From positions 741,952 to 805,951 of the forward strand of contig MOEB01000001.1 in NCBI GenBank assembly GCA_001939945.1: a DNA stretch of 64,000 bases. The letters are read 5' to 3'. The notes under the pieces were generated by a model. The model worked only from the letters and a program-made list of their open reading frames with translations, did not search any database and was not told where the DNA came from. The first letter of the stretch is position 1. Each line of letters begins with the position of its first letter. The position numbers and the translations under genes are program-made. The stretch is from Aerophototrophica crusticola (GTDB lineage: Bacteria; Pseudomonadota; Alphaproteobacteria; Azospirillales; Azospirillaceae). Below, one piece after another: positions 30,040 through 41,430 of the stretch.

Positions 30040-30240
30040 TCAGGCGACCTCGAACTGGATGCGTTTCAGGTCGGCGCCGGGAAGGCGTTCGCGGACCTTC
30101 AGGATCTCAATGCCAACGACCCGGTTCGCGGCGTCGAAGTCCAGGACGACGCCAGGCGTTACCTCCTCGGACTCCTCAATGGCGGCCTCATCCAGGCGTA
30201 TGTAGAGGGCGTCGGCAGCCTCGTCGAAACGCACCTTCAT
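30040..30240 (-). CDS. DUF2283 protein (antitoxin-like)
   Basis: A 66-residue protein with the family pattern VRFDEAADALYIRLDEA and VLDFDAANRVVGIEILKVRE. DUF2283 proteins often sit beside DUF4258 genes, and the pair is considered a toxin-antitoxin candidate. Here its ATG overlaps the DUF4258 stop (ATGA). It lies within the pdh operon, between pdhC and the cupin gene. Confidence 0.82.
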   Translation of the reverse strand: MKVRFDEAADALYIRLDEAAIEESEEVTPGVVLDFDAANRVVGIEILKVRERLPGADLKRIQFEVA

Positions 30241-30500
30241 GGCATGGTCCCCCTTGGTCCGTGGCGGCGTGTCCGGTCCAGGAACACCGTGACGACGCGG
30301 TGTGCCCCCGGACTGTACACCACGCGCAGGATGCGGCCATCCCGCTCAGGCACCGGGCCGAACATCAGGCGGAGGGTGGGGTCGGAGGCGTCCGGCTCAG
30401 TCCAGGCCGGCGCCTCCACCACACGCTCGACCCAGGGCCGCTCGATCCTCCGTTCCTCCATGGCCACCATGGCATGGGCGGAGAAGGCGAGCGGCCCCAT
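30237..30500 (-). CDS. DUF4258 protein (RelE/BrnT-like toxin candidate)
   Basis: An 87-residue protein with the DUF4258 pattern: FSAHAMVAMEERRIERPWV, then ILRVVYSPGAHRVVTVFLDR near the end. The fold is RelE-like, and family members next to DUF2283 are proposed mRNA-cleaving toxins; this has not been proven for this pair. It begins 15 bases after pdhC ends. The order toxin-first, antitoxin-second is the reverse of most classical RelE systems but common in this pair. Confidence 0.75.
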   Translation of the reverse strand: MGPLAFSAHAMVAMEERRIERPWVERVVEAPAWTEPDASDPTLRLMFGPVPERDGRILRVVYSPGAHRVVTVFLDRTRRHGPRGTMP

Positions 30501-30515
30501 GTCGGTCGCCCCAGG

Positions 30516-31967
30516 TCACAGCATCAGGGTGATCGGGTCCTCGATCAGGCCCTTCAGCAGCTTCAGGTACTGGGCGCCCACGGCCCCGTCCACGGCGCGG
30601 TGGTCCACGGTCAGGGTCAGGGTCATCACGGTGGCGATGGCCAGGGCGTCGCCCTTCACCACGGGCCGCTTCTCACCGGCGCCCACCGACAGGATGCAGG
30701 CCTGGGGCGGGTTGATGATGCTGGTGAAGCCCTTGATGCCGAACATGCCCAGGTTGGACACGCTGAAGGTGCCGCCCTGGAACTCCTCCGGCTTCAGCTT
30801 GCCGTCGCGGGCCTTGGCGGCCAGGGCCTTCACCTCGGCGGAGATGGCGGACAGGCCCTTCTGGTCGGCGTTGCGGACGATGGGGGTGATCAGCCCCCCG
30901 TCGGTGGAGACCGCGACGGAGACGTCCACCTGCTCGTATTGTAGGATGCCGTCCTCGTGCCAGGAGACGTTGGCCGCGGGGAATTTGCGCAGCGCCACGG
31001 CCACCGCCTTCACGACGAAGTCGTTGACGCTGATCTTCTCGCCCGAGCGCTCGTTCAACTCCGTCCGCAGGGCCAGCAGCCGGTCGATCTCGCAATCCAC
31101 CGTCAGGCCGAAGTGCGGGATCGTCTGCCAAGCCTCGGTCAGGCGCTTGGCGATGGTCTTGCGCATGCCGGTGTTGGGCAGGACCTTGTACTTCATGCCC
31201 AGCTTGTCGGCCATGTCCTTGGCATCGATGCCGCGAGGGGGCGCGGCGGGGGCCGGGGACGGCGCCTTGGCCTGGGGCGCGGGCGCCGCGGCGGCAGGGG
31301 CGGCATCCGTCTTCGCGGCGGGCTTGGCGGAGGGGCCCTTGGCCAGGGCGGCCTCCACGTCGGCCTTCACGATGCGGCCCTGGGGACCGCTGCCCTGGAT
31401 ACCCGTAAGGTCCAGGCCGGCCTGCTGCGCCATGCGGCGGGCCAGGGGGCTGGCGAAGACGCGGTCGCCCTGGTCACCGCCGCCGGACTGGGCCGGGGCG
31501 GCGGCCGTGGGCTCACCACCCTGCGGCAGGCTGGGGCTGGCCCCGCCCACGGGGCCGGTGGCTGTCTGGCCGGGCTTCGGCGTCAGGGCGTTGTCCTGCG
31601 GGCCGGACGTGCCCTCCCGGTGGCCGGCATCCACCTTCTGCGGCTGGGGTGCGTCGGTGGCCTTCGCCTGGGGCTGCGGGGCAGGCTTCGCCCCACCGCC
31701 GGAGGCGGCGGCAGAGATGTCCTCCCCCTCCTCCACCAGCACGGCGATGGGGGTGTTCACCGCCACGCCGTCGGTGCCTTCGGCGATGAGGATCTTGGCG
31801 AGGGTGCCCTCATCCACCGCCTCCACCTCCATGGTGGCCTTGTCGGTCTCGATCTCGGCCAGCACGTCGCCGGACTTGACCGGGTCCCCTTCCTTCTTCA
31901 GCCACTTCGCGAGCTTGCCCTCCGTCATGGTCGGGGACAGGGCGGGCATCAGGATGTCGATCGGCAT
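30516..31967 (-). CDS. pdhC: Pyruvate dehydrogenase E2, dihydrolipoyllysine acetyltransferase
   Basis: A 483-residue core subunit that transfers acetyl groups to CoA. It has one lipoyl domain (lipoyl Lys in [17 protein letters not shown], about residue 43), a long Pro/Ala-rich linker (about residues 85-190), a peripheral-subunit-binding domain ([20 protein letters not shown]) and a catalytic domain with the active-site [13 protein letters not shown] near the end. GGGAGA precedes the start. The lipoyl domain is nearly the same as the one in PdhB. It is the third gene of pdhABC. Confidence 0.97.
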   Translation of the reverse strand: MPIDILMPALSPTMTEGKLAKWLKKEGDPVKSGDVLAEIETDKATMEVEAVDEGTLAKILIAEGTDGVAVNTPIAVLVEEGEDISAAASGGGAKPAPQPQAKATDAPQPQKVDAGHREGTSGPQDNALTPKPGQTATGPVGGASPSLPQGGEPTAAAPAQSGGGDQGDRVFASPLARRMAQQAGLDLTGIQGSGPQGRIVKADVEAALAKGPSAKPAAKTDAAPAAAAPAPQAKAPSPAPAAPPRGIDAKDMADKLGMKYKVLPNTGMRKTIAKRLTEAWQTIPHFGLTVDCEIDRLLALRTELNERSGEKISVNDFVVKAVAVALRKFPAANVSWHEDGILQYEQVDVSVAVSTDGGLITPIVRNADQKGLSAISAEVKALAAKARDGKLKPEEFQGGTFSVSNLGMFGIKGFTSIINPPQACILSVGAGEKRPVVKGDALAIATVMTLTLTVDHRAVDGAVGAQYLKLLKGLIEDPITLML

Positions 31968-31988
31968 CTTCTTGTCTCCCGGTCCCGG

Positions 31989-33383
31989 TTACTTGCGGTA
32001 GGCGACGGACTTGATGGCCTGGACGATCTCGTCAGGCTGCGGCAGGGCCAGCTTCTCCAGGTTCGCCGCATAGGGCAGCGGAACGTCCTTGCCGCAGACC
32101 CGCACCACAGGCGCGTCCAGGTAATCGAAGGCCTGCTCCATCATCACGGCCGCGATCTCCGACCCGATGCCGGCATAGGGCCAGCCCTCCTCGACGGAGA
32201 CGATGCGGTTGGTCTTCTTGACGCTGGTGACGATGGTCTCGATATCCAGCGGGCGGATGGTGCGCAGGTCGATGACCTCCACGCTCAGCCCCTCCTCCGC
32301 CAGCCGCTCGGCCGCGGCCAGGGCATGGGCGACCATCAGGCTATAGGCGGTGACCGTCACGTCGGTGCCCTGGCGGATCACCTTGGCCTTGCCGATGGGG
32401 ATGATGAAGTCCGGGTCCGTCGGCACGGGGAAGCTGTGGCCGTACAGGATCTCGTTCTCCAGCACGATCACCGGGTTCGGGTCGCGGATCGCCGCCTTCA
32501 TCAGGCCCTTGGCGTCGGCCGCCGTGTAGGGCGCCACCACCTTCAGGCCCGGCACGTGGGCGTACCAGCTGGCGTAGTCCTGGCTGTGCTGGGCGCCCAC
32601 GCGGGCCGCGGCGCCGTTGGGCCCGCGGAACACGATGGGGCAGCCCATCTGGCCGCCGGACATGTACAGCGTCTTGGCGGCGGAGTTGATGATGTGGTCG
32701 ATGGCCTGCATGGAGAAGTTCATGGTCATGAACTCCACGATGGGCCGCAGGCCACCGAAGGCAGCGCCCACGCCCAGGCCCGCGAAGCCGTGCTCCGTGA
32801 TCGGCGTGTCGATGATGCGGTCGGCGCCGAACTCCTGCAGCAGGCCCTGGCTGATCTTGTAGGCGCCCTGGTACTCGCCCACCTCCTCACCCATCAGGAA
32901 GACGGTGGGGTCGCGGCGCATCTCCTCCGCCATGGCGTCGCGCAGCGCCTCGCGGACGGTGATCACTTGCGTGTTGGCGAAGAACTTGTCCTCGTCCATG
33001 GGCGGCGGGGCGGCCGGGCTGCCCTTGGGGTGCTCGGCGGGGAGCGACGGGGCCAGCCCCTCCTCCCCCTTCACCCGCTGGGCGGCGACGGACTTGGGCG
33101 TCACCTCCTCGGCATTGCCCAGGCTCTCGTCGGCGCTCTCGCCCTCGCCGACGATCACGGCGATGGGGGTGTTCACGGCCACGCCCTCGGTACCCTCGGG
33201 CACCAGGATCTTGGACAGGGTGCCCTCGTCGACCGCTTCCACCTCCATGGTGGCCTTGTCGGTCTCGATCTCGGCCAGCACGTCACCGCTCTTCACGGTG
33301 TCGCCTTCCTGCTTCACCCACTTGGCCAGCTTGCCTTCCGTCATGGTCGGCGACAGGGCCGGCATCAGGACCTGCACGGACAT
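31989..33383 (-). CDS. pdhB: Pyruvate dehydrogenase E1 beta subunit with N-terminal lipoyl domain
   Basis: A 464-residue protein: a lipoyl domain at residues 1-80 ([17 protein letters not shown]), a linker of about 45 residues, then the E1-beta transketolase-type domain from about residue 140 ([53 protein letters not shown]). Together with PdhA it decarboxylates pyruvate with thiamine diphosphate. A lipoyl domain on E1-beta is typical of alphaproteobacteria. CGGAGGGAA lies just upstream of the start; it follows pdhA by 28 bases. Confidence 0.97.
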   Translation of the reverse strand: MSVQVLMPALSPTMTEGKLAKWVKQEGDTVKSGDVLAEIETDKATMEVEAVDEGTLSKILVPEGTEGVAVNTPIAVIVGEGESADESLGNAEEVTPKSVAAQRVKGEEGLAPSLPAEHPKGSPAAPPPMDEDKFFANTQVITVREALRDAMAEEMRRDPTVFLMGEEVGEYQGAYKISQGLLQEFGADRIIDTPITEHGFAGLGVGAAFGGLRPIVEFMTMNFSMQAIDHIINSAAKTLYMSGGQMGCPIVFRGPNGAAARVGAQHSQDYASWYAHVPGLKVVAPYTAADAKGLMKAAIRDPNPVIVLENEILYGHSFPVPTDPDFIIPIGKAKVIRQGTDVTVTAYSLMVAHALAAAERLAEEGLSVEVIDLRTIRPLDIETIVTSVKKTNRIVSVEEGWPYAGIGSEIAAVMMEQAFDYLDAPVVRVCGKDVPLPYAANLEKLALPQPDEIVQAIKSVAYRK

Positions 33384-33411
33384 TCTCGTTCCCTCCGGGT
33401 CGGCTTCTGGC

Positions 33412-34425
33412 TCAGGCCTCGACGAGCACGTCCGTCCACAGCTCGGACGGGTCGGGCTCGGGGCTCTGGGTGGCGAACTCGGCCGCCTCGGTGACGACCT
33501 GCTTCACGTCGCGGTCGATGGCCTTCAGGGCCTCCTCGTCGGCGATGTTCTGCTCGAGGAGGACCTTCTTGAGGTTGTCGATGGGGTCGCTTTCGGACCG
33601 CATCTTGTTGACCTCTTCCTTCGTCCGGTACTTGGCCGGGTCGGACATGGAGTGGCCGCGGTAGCGGTAGGTCTTCATCTCCAGGATGATCGGGCCGTTG
33701 CCGCCGCGCACATAGGCCACCGCCTCGTCTGCGGCCGCCTTCACGTCCAGCACGTCCATGCCGTTCACCTGGCGGCCCGGGATGCCGTAGGCGCTGCCGC
33801 GCAGGTACAGCTCACCGGCCGAGGCGCGGGCCTGGGCGGTGCCCATGGCGTACTTGTTGTTCTCGATCACATAGATGACCGGCAGCTTCCAGAGTGCGGC
33901 CATGTTGAAGGACTCGTACACCTGGCCCTGGTTGACGGCGCCGTCGCCCAGGTAACAGGCGTTCAGGCCGCCGTCCTTGCTGTACTTGTGCGCGAAGGCG
34001 AGGCCGGTGCCGATCGGCACCTGGGCACCGACGATGCCATGGCCGCCGTAGAACTTCTTCTCACGGCTGAACATGTGCATGGAGCCGCCCTTGCCCTTGG
34101 AGTAGCCTCCGCGGCGGCCGGTCAGCTCGGCCATCACGCCCTTGCTCTCCATGCCGCAGGCCAGCATGTGGCCGTGGTCACGGTAGCTGGTGATGACGCT
34201 GTCGCGGCTGTCCATGGCAGCCTGCATGCCGACAACCACGGCCTCCTGGCCGATATACAGGTGGCAGAAACCGCCGATCAGGCCCATGCCGTACATCTGG
34301 CCCGCCTTCTCCTCGAAGCGGCGGATCAGCAGCATCTCCCGGTAATAGTGGAGAAGCTCGTCCTTGCTGGGCGGGGTCGGGGCTTCGGGGGTGGCGGACT
34401 TGGCGCGGCGCTTGGACGTTGCCAC
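33412..34425 (-). CDS. pdhA: Pyruvate dehydrogenase E1 alpha subunit
   Basis: A 337-residue thiamine-diphosphate enzyme subunit. The ThDP motif is [20 protein letters not shown] ending in [10 protein letters not shown]; other conserved parts are [20 protein letters not shown] and the phosphorylation-loop-like [15 protein letters not shown]. The start is a GTG ([10 protein letters not shown]) with GGGAGGAG a few bases upstream. It is the first gene of the long pdh operon; the 174-base gap in front holds an inverted repeat and a direct repeat. Confidence 0.97.
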   Translation of the reverse strand: MATSKRRAKSATPEAPTPPSKDELLHYYREMLLIRRFEEKAGQMYGMGLIGGFCHLYIGQEAVVVGMQAAMDSRDSVITSYRDHGHMLACGMESKGVMAELTGRRGGYSKGKGGSMHMFSREKKFYGGHGIVGAQVPIGTGLAFAHKYSKDGGLNACYLGDGAVNQGQVYESFNMAALWKLPVIYVIENNKYAMGTAQARASAGELYLRGSAYGIPGRQVNGMDVLDVKAAADEAVAYVRGGNGPIILEMKTYRYRGHSMSDPAKYRTKEEVNKMRSESDPIDNLKKVLLEQNIADEEALKAIDRDVKQVVTEAAEFATQSPEPDPSELWTDVLVEA

Positions 34426-34510
34426 TGGCTCCTCCCAACGGTGCAGGATGGCGGTCGCAGGCCCTTGCCGCGCCGCAATGCGTGGCTAGACCTAACGCCC
34501 TGCGCCGATG

Positions 34511-34595
34511 AGTGCAAGCAGTGTGCAGTGCAAAATACTGAAATCGCAGCAGATTTTGCGATTAACCGGTTTCTGGCTAATCAGTGCGATTTCAG
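34511..34595 (-). promoter_or_regulatory. Likely pdhA promoter/leader region with direct and inverted repeats
   Basis: Two copies of AGTGCAA lie 16 bases apart (34511-34517 and 34527-34533). An 11-base inverted repeat, CTGAAATCGCA at 34538-34548 and its complement at 34585-34595, encloses 36 bases. The segment is A+T-richer than its surroundings. It lies between ftsB and pdhA, so it may end the ftsB transcript, bind a regulator of the pdh operon, or both. Confidence 0.4.
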
Positions 34596-34599
34596 CAGC

Positions 34600-34980
34600 T
34601 TAACGGTTCGTTACCGCCCCGCCTTGCGTCGATTGCGGGGCAGGCCGGCCCGGGAGGAGCACCACCAGCTCATCCGGATGCGTCATGTTCAGCAGGACGC
34701 GGGCCCGTTCTTCCAACATGTCGGGGTCCAGGTTGTCCGGCCGCAGCAGCTTGGCCCGGCGCTCCATCTCTTCCCGCTCCGCCCGGACATGGGCGAGCGT
34801 CACCTGCGCCTCCGACACTTCCCCTTGCAGGTGAGTCAGGGCGACCAGGCCCCGGTCGCCTTGGACCGTGTGATAGGCGAAGTATCCCACGACGGCCACG
34901 CCCAGGGCGGGGCCGACGATCTGGCGCAGGGACCGCCCGAGGGCGGCACGGATCTGGTAGCTCTTGAACATAGAGCGCAT
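34600..34980 (-). CDS. ftsB: Septum formation initiator FtsB/DivIC family
   Basis: A small (about 126 residues) bitopic inner-membrane protein of the divisome. It has one transmembrane segment (VGPALGVAVVGYFAYHTV) after a short basic cytoplasmic tail, then a coiled coil (HLQGEVSEAQVTLAHVRAER) and the family's C-terminal pattern LEERARVLLNMTHPDELVVL. Three in-frame ATGs are close together; the second is used here. It lies between eno and pdhA, the usual alphaproteobacterial place. Confidence 0.9.
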   Translation of the reverse strand: MRSMFKSYQIRAALGRSLRQIVGPALGVAVVGYFAYHTVQGDRGLVALTHLQGEVSEAQVTLAHVRAEREEMERRAKLLRPDNLDPDMLEERARVLLNMTHPDELVVLLPGRPAPQSTQGGAVTNR

Positions 34981-35066
34981 GGAATCATGCACTTAAGGGA
35001 CGGTCAAATGAATTGTCACCAATGATCAAAAGATCACCGCCAGTATTACTTGACCCCCAAAGAAAA

Positions 35067-35090
35067 GGGCCGGCCACGGCGGGCCGGCCC
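35067..35090 (-). terminator. Rho-independent terminator of eno
   Basis: Nine-base stem GGGCCGGCC with six-base loop and exact complement; on the minus strand the stem is followed by TTTTCTTT. It lies 36 bases past the eno stop and before ftsB, so it separates the two transcripts. Confidence 0.8.
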
Positions 35091-35125
35091 CCATATCTGG
35101 TAGTCTAATGGGCAGAAGGCTACAA

Positions 35126-36499
<1,374 letters not shown>

Positions 36500-36529
36500 C
36501 TACCCCACCCATGCGGGTGCGGCGGAACT

Positions 36530-37159
36530 TCACGCCGGGGGGCGTTCCAGCTCCTTCACCGTGATCGGCCGGTCGATGGTGCGCTTGGCACCCTTGGTCC
36601 CAATGTAGAAGTCGGACATGCGCTTAAGGTCGGCGGCCATGTCGTCGGTGGGCAGGAAGGCTTCCCCGAAGCGGATGCGCTTGCGGCCATAGTCCAGGGC
36701 CGCCGGCAGGATATAGACGTTGGCTTGGCGCGCGATGTGCCAGAAGCCGGATTTCCAGTGGGCGCCGGGGGTGCGGCTGCCCTCCGCCGCGATGGCCATG
36801 CTCATCCGGTCGGCTTCCCGGAAGGCGGAGATGCTGGCGCCAACCACGCCGCCCGCCGCCCGACGGTCCACCGGGACGACCCCGCACCAGCGCATGAAGC
36901 CGGCCATGGGCCATTTGAACAGGGTGTGCTTGCCCATGATGGTCATGCGGATGCCCAAGGACAGAAGCCCGCCCATGACCCAGACGAAATCCCAGTTGGA
37001 GCTGTGCGGCGCACCGACACAGACGAACTTCGGCACGTTGGGAACGGTCCCCTCGAAGCCCCAGCCCCCGAGGGACAGGATGGTGCGGCCAAGCCAGCGG
37101 GAGAGGGCATTGCCCCGGCGGGGCACGTTCGGGCCGACCTCAGGCAGATTCAGCGACAT
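36530..37159 (-). CDS. 1-acyl-glycerol-3-phosphate acyltransferase-like protein (PlsC family)
   Basis: A 209-residue lysophospholipid acyltransferase. It has the H-x4-D catalytic motif APHSSNWDF, the GVVPVDRR region and the AAEGSRTPG motif that binds the phosphate. One hydrophobic stretch (VMGGLLSLGIRM) is present. Family members acylate lysophosphatidic acid or related lipids at the membrane; the exact substrate is not shown. It lies between eno and kdsA on the same strand, each gap being 60-125 bases. Confidence 0.85.
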   Translation of the reverse strand: MSLNLPEVGPNVPRRGNALSRWLGRTILSLGGWGFEGTVPNVPKFVCVGAPHSSNWDFVWVMGGLLSLGIRMTIMGKHTLFKWPMAGFMRWCGVVPVDRRAAGGVVGASISAFREADRMSMAIAAEGSRTPGAHWKSGFWHIARQANVYILPAALDYGRKRIRFGEAFLPTDDMAADLKRMSDFYIGTKGAKRTIDRPITVKELERPPA

Positions 37160-37221
37160 CCGGGCTAGGGCCTCAAGCAGTTATGCGCATCCGGGCGAGA
37201 ACGGGCCCCGCCCGGGAAGGT

Positions 37222-38064
37222 TCAGATGCGGACCGGGTCCGCCTTGGCGATGCGGTCCAGGGCCAGCAGCGTGGTCAGCACGCCCTCCATCTCCCGCAGC
37301 GGGACCATGTTGGGGCCATCACTGGGGGCCTTGTCCGGGTCCTGGTGGGTTTCCATGAAGACGGCCGCAACGCCGATGGCCACGGCGGCGCGGGCGAGCA
37401 CCGGCACGAATTCCCGCTGGCCGCCGCTGCTGGTCCCCTGCCCGCCCGGCTGCTGCACGCTGTGGGTGGCGTCGAAGACGACGGGATAGCCGGTCTGCCC
37501 CATGATGGGGAGACTGCGCATGTCACTGACCAGGGTGTTGTAGCCGAAGCTGGCCCCCCGCTCGCACAGCAGGATGCTCTCGTTGCCGGTGCTGGCGATC
37601 TTGGCCGCCACGTTCCTCATGTCCCAGGGGGCGAGGAACTGGCCCTTCTTGACATTGATGGCCTTGCCCGTTTCCCCCGCCGCCAGCAGCAGGTCCGTCT
37701 GACGGCAAAGGAATGCCGGGATTTGTAGAACGTCCACCACCTCCGCCACCGGGGCGCACTGCTCCGGCGCGTGGACGTCGGTCAGGACGGGGATACCCAG
37801 GCTCTCCTTGATCTCCGCCAGGATGGGCAGGCTCTTGGCCATACCCAGGCCACGGGCCGTGCTGACAGAGGTGCGGTTCGCCTTGTCGAAGCTGGTCTTG
37901 TAGATCAGGCCGATCCCCAGCTTGCGCGTCAGCTCCACAAGGGCGGACGACATCTCCAGCGCGTGCTGCCGCGATTCGAGCTGGCAGGGCCCGGCCAGCA
38001 GCACGAAGGGCTTGTCGTTGGCGATGGCGAGCGGGCCGACGGTGACGGTGCGGGGCGTGGTCAT
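37222..38064 (-). CDS. kdsA: 3-deoxy-8-phosphooctulonate (KDO-8-P) synthase
   Basis: Condenses PEP with arabinose 5-phosphate to KDO-8-phosphate for lipopolysaccharide core. The 280-residue TIM barrel shows [69 protein letters not shown] and [18 protein letters not shown]. An N-terminal [14 protein letters not shown] with the Cys-poor metal-site region is compatible with either metal-dependent or independent types; I cannot separate them with certainty. CAGGGAAG precedes the start. Confidence 0.97.
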   Translation of the reverse strand: MTTPRTVTVGPLAIANDKPFVLLAGPCQLESRQHALEMSSALVELTRKLGIGLIYKTSFDKANRTSVSTARGLGMAKSLPILAEIKESLGIPVLTDVHAPEQCAPVAEVVDVLQIPAFLCRQTDLLLAAGETGKAINVKKGQFLAPWDMRNVAAKIASTGNESILLCERGASFGYNTLVSDMRSLPIMGQTGYPVVFDATHSVQQPGGQGTSSGGQREFVPVLARAAVAIGVAAVFMETHQDPDKAPSDGPNMVPLREMEGVLTTLLALDRIAKADPVRI

Positions 38065-38076
38065 GGGCTTCCCTGC

Positions 38077-38154
38077 CGTAGGTCGGGCTGGGTGCAGCGA
38101 AGCCCGACGTCCCTGGACATGGCGGGCCTCACCTACCGTTCGGCCCGACCTACG
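38077..38154. repeat. Inverted-repeat element (GTAGGTCGGGC type)
   Basis: Outer arms CGTAGGTCGGGC and GCCCGACCTACG are exact complements 55 bases apart, with an inner hairpin (GTCGGGCT ... AGCCCGAC). It fills most of the gap between pyrG and kdsA. No T-tract follows, so it is more like a REP-type dispersed element than a terminator. It is related in style, not in exact sequence, to the TCGGATTA repeats at 44845-44935. Confidence 0.65.
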
Positions 38155-38182
38155 ATGCGTGACAACCGACAGCCGCGACCCG

Positions 38183-39817
<1,635 letters not shown>

Positions 39818-39903
39818 CTAACCTATCGCAACCGGGGCCATCGCCCCTGACCGAACGAACCGGGGCCACAGGGCCCGACACGAAAACCTGTCCCCCAACG
39901 GAA

Positions 39904-39927
39904 AGAGGCGGCGCTGCCGCCGCCTCT
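39904..39927 (-). terminator. Terminator-like hairpin between secG and pyrG
   Basis: Nine-base stem AGAGGCGGC with six-base loop and exact complement; on the minus strand it is followed by TTCCGTT, a weak U-tract. It lies 25 bases past the secG stop, so it may end or attenuate the tpiA-secG transcript before pyrG. Confidence 0.5.
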
Positions 39928-39952
39928 CACAACCGCGCCGCTGCCCCAGGCG

Positions 39953-40303
39953 TCACTGCCCGGAAGGCACTGCGGGCTGGGCCGGCGTGGCCGGCGGGGT
40001 GGCGGGGGCCGCGTCGCCCGCGGGGGCGGACGGCGCCGCAGGTGGCACCTGGTCGAAGATGGACCGGCCCTCCCGGGCGTTGCCCGCCAGGATGGCCAGC
40101 AGCAGGCTGGTGGTGAAGAAGGCCGCCGCCAGGATGGCGGTCATCCGGGTCAGCAGGTTGGCGCTGCCCCGGGCGGTCATGAAGCCGCCCATGGTGCCGC
40201 CGCCCAGGCCCAGGCCGCCGCCCTCCGACTTCTGCACGAGAACGACGCCCACCAGCGCGGACGCGATCAGCAGGTGGATGACCAGAACAACCTTCTCCAT
40301 CAC
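39953..40303 (-). CDS. secG: Preprotein translocase subunit SecG
   Basis: A 116-residue inner-membrane protein of the SecYEG channel. It has two transmembrane helices (VVLVIHLLIASALVGVVLVQ, then MTAILAAAFFTTSLLLAILAG) around a Gly-rich loop (GGGLGLGGGTMGGFMTARG) typical of SecG, and an Ala/Pro-rich C-terminal tail as usual in alphaproteobacteria. GGGAAAG lies upstream of the start. It lies between tpiA and pyrG, the conserved order. Confidence 0.95.
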   Translation of the reverse strand: MMEKVVLVIHLLIASALVGVVLVQKSEGGGLGLGGGTMGGFMTARGSANLLTRMTAILAAAFFTTSLLLAILAGNAREGRSIFDQVPPAAPSAPAGDAAPATPPATPAQPAVPSGQ

Positions 40304-40359
40304 ACTTTCCCTGGCTCGAAAACCCTATTGGCAAAACCAAAAGCGCCCGCACGCCAAAA

Positions 40360-40383
40360 CGGCGCCCCGGAGGTGGGGCGCCG
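40360..40383 (-). terminator. Rho-independent terminator after tpiA
   Basis: Nine-base G+C stem CGGCGCCCC with loop GGAGGT and exact complement; on the minus strand it is followed directly by TTTT. It lies 60 bases past the tpiA stop and ahead of secG. Confidence 0.75.
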
Positions 40384-40442
40384 GTCGCGCGGGCGGGCCG
40401 CTTGCCATCGGCCGCTTCATTACTAGCTCAGGCGGCGGAGCG

Positions 40443-41198
40443 CTAGCGGCAAGATTCCGCAATGGCCCAAAAGTCGTCCGCCTTCAGGCTGGCCCCGCCC
40501 ACCAGGGCCCCGTCCACATCGGCCAGCGCCATGATCTCCACGGCGTTGGAGGGCTTCACGGAGCCGCCATATAAGATGCGCACGGATTCGGGGTGCGCAA
40601 CCAGCCCGTCCAGCGTGCGGCGGATCATGGCGTGCATGGCCGCTATGTCGTCGTTGGTCGGGGTGCGGCCGGTACCGATGGCCCAGACCGGCTCATAGGC
40701 GATGACGGTGTTCGCGGCGCTGGAACCCTGGGGGATGGAGCCGCGCAGCTGCCCGGCCACCACGTCTTCCGCCTTGCCGGCGTCGCGCTCCGCCTCCGTC
40801 TCACCCACGCAGATGATGGCGGTCATGTGGGCCACATGCACGGCGGTGGCCTTGGCCTTCACCACCGCGTCCGTTTCCCCATGGTCCTGGCGCCGCTCCG
40901 AGTGGCCGACGATCACGGCCGTGCAGCCCAGATCCTTCAGCATGGGGGCGGAGACGTCGCCGGTATGGGCGCCCTTCTCCTTGGCATGGCAGTCCTGGCC
41001 GCCCACGGCCAGCTTCCCGCCCTTAAGCGCGTCGGCCACGGGGGCGACCAGGGTGGCGGGCGGGCAGACCAGCATGTCGAAAACCGGGTCCTTGGCCGAC
41101 TCGAGCCGGCGTGACAGCTCGCCCACCAGGGCCAACCCCTCCGCCCGCAGGCAGTTCATCTTCCAGTTCCCGGCGATCAGCTTGCGGCGCGCGGCCAT
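40443..41198 (-). CDS. tpiA: Triosephosphate isomerase
   Basis: Interconverts dihydroxyacetone phosphate and glyceraldehyde 3-phosphate. The 251-residue TIM barrel has the N-terminal IAGNWKMN (catalytic Lys), the electrophilic His in [10 protein letters not shown], the catalytic Glu in [16 protein letters not shown] and the phosphate-binding [20 protein letters not shown] precedes the start. Divergent from ppiD across a 232-base gap. Confidence 0.97.
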   Translation of the reverse strand: MAARRKLIAGNWKMNCLRAEGLALVGELSRRLESAKDPVFDMLVCPPATLVAPVADALKGGKLAVGGQDCHAKEKGAHTGDVSAPMLKDLGCTAVIVGHSERRQDHGETDAVVKAKATAVHVAHMTAIICVGETEAERDAGKAEDVVAGQLRGSIPQGSSAANTVIAYEPVWAIGTGRTPTNDDIAAMHAMIRRTLDGLVAHPESVRILYGGSVKPSNAVEIMALADVDGALVGGASLKADDFWAIAESCR

Positions 41199-41235
41199 GC
41201 CTGTCCTCCCCTAAGTCCCTCGTGGCGGTCCGTGG

Positions 41236-41257
41236 TCGGCACGATTGGCCGTGCCGA
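41236..41257. repeat. Hairpin in the tpiA/ppiD divergent gap
   Basis: Eight-base stem TCGGCACG and complement CGTGCCGA around ATTGGC. It lies about 40 bases upstream of tpiA and 174 bases upstream of ppiD. It may be an operator or a leader hairpin. The rest of this 232-base gap shows no other clear signal. Confidence 0.3.
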
Positions 41258-41430
41258 TCATGGGCGCTGCTGTAACAGGCCAGGGTCCGTTACGCCACAG
41301 GCCCGGCAGGGGGTGCGCCAAAGTCCCCCAGGCTTGCCCCCACGGAACCGCCTCTCTATGATGCGCCGCTTTCCGGGAACCCCCGGCGTATCCGCGCGCG
41401 TGCGCCCGAACCAGAAGACCCGTACTCCCA

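Noticed and set aside
30957..33494. Very long plus-strand open frame (845 codons) opposite pdhB and pdhC
   Set aside because: It is antisense to well-identified enzyme genes. High G+C creates long stop-free antisense frames; the translation is His/Arg/Gly/Leu-rich and matches no family.
40304..40442. Possible tRNA between secG and tpiA
   Set aside because: Some alphaproteobacteria have a tRNA-Leu here, but no T-loop (GGTTCGA-type) or acceptor stem pairs; only a terminator hairpin is present.
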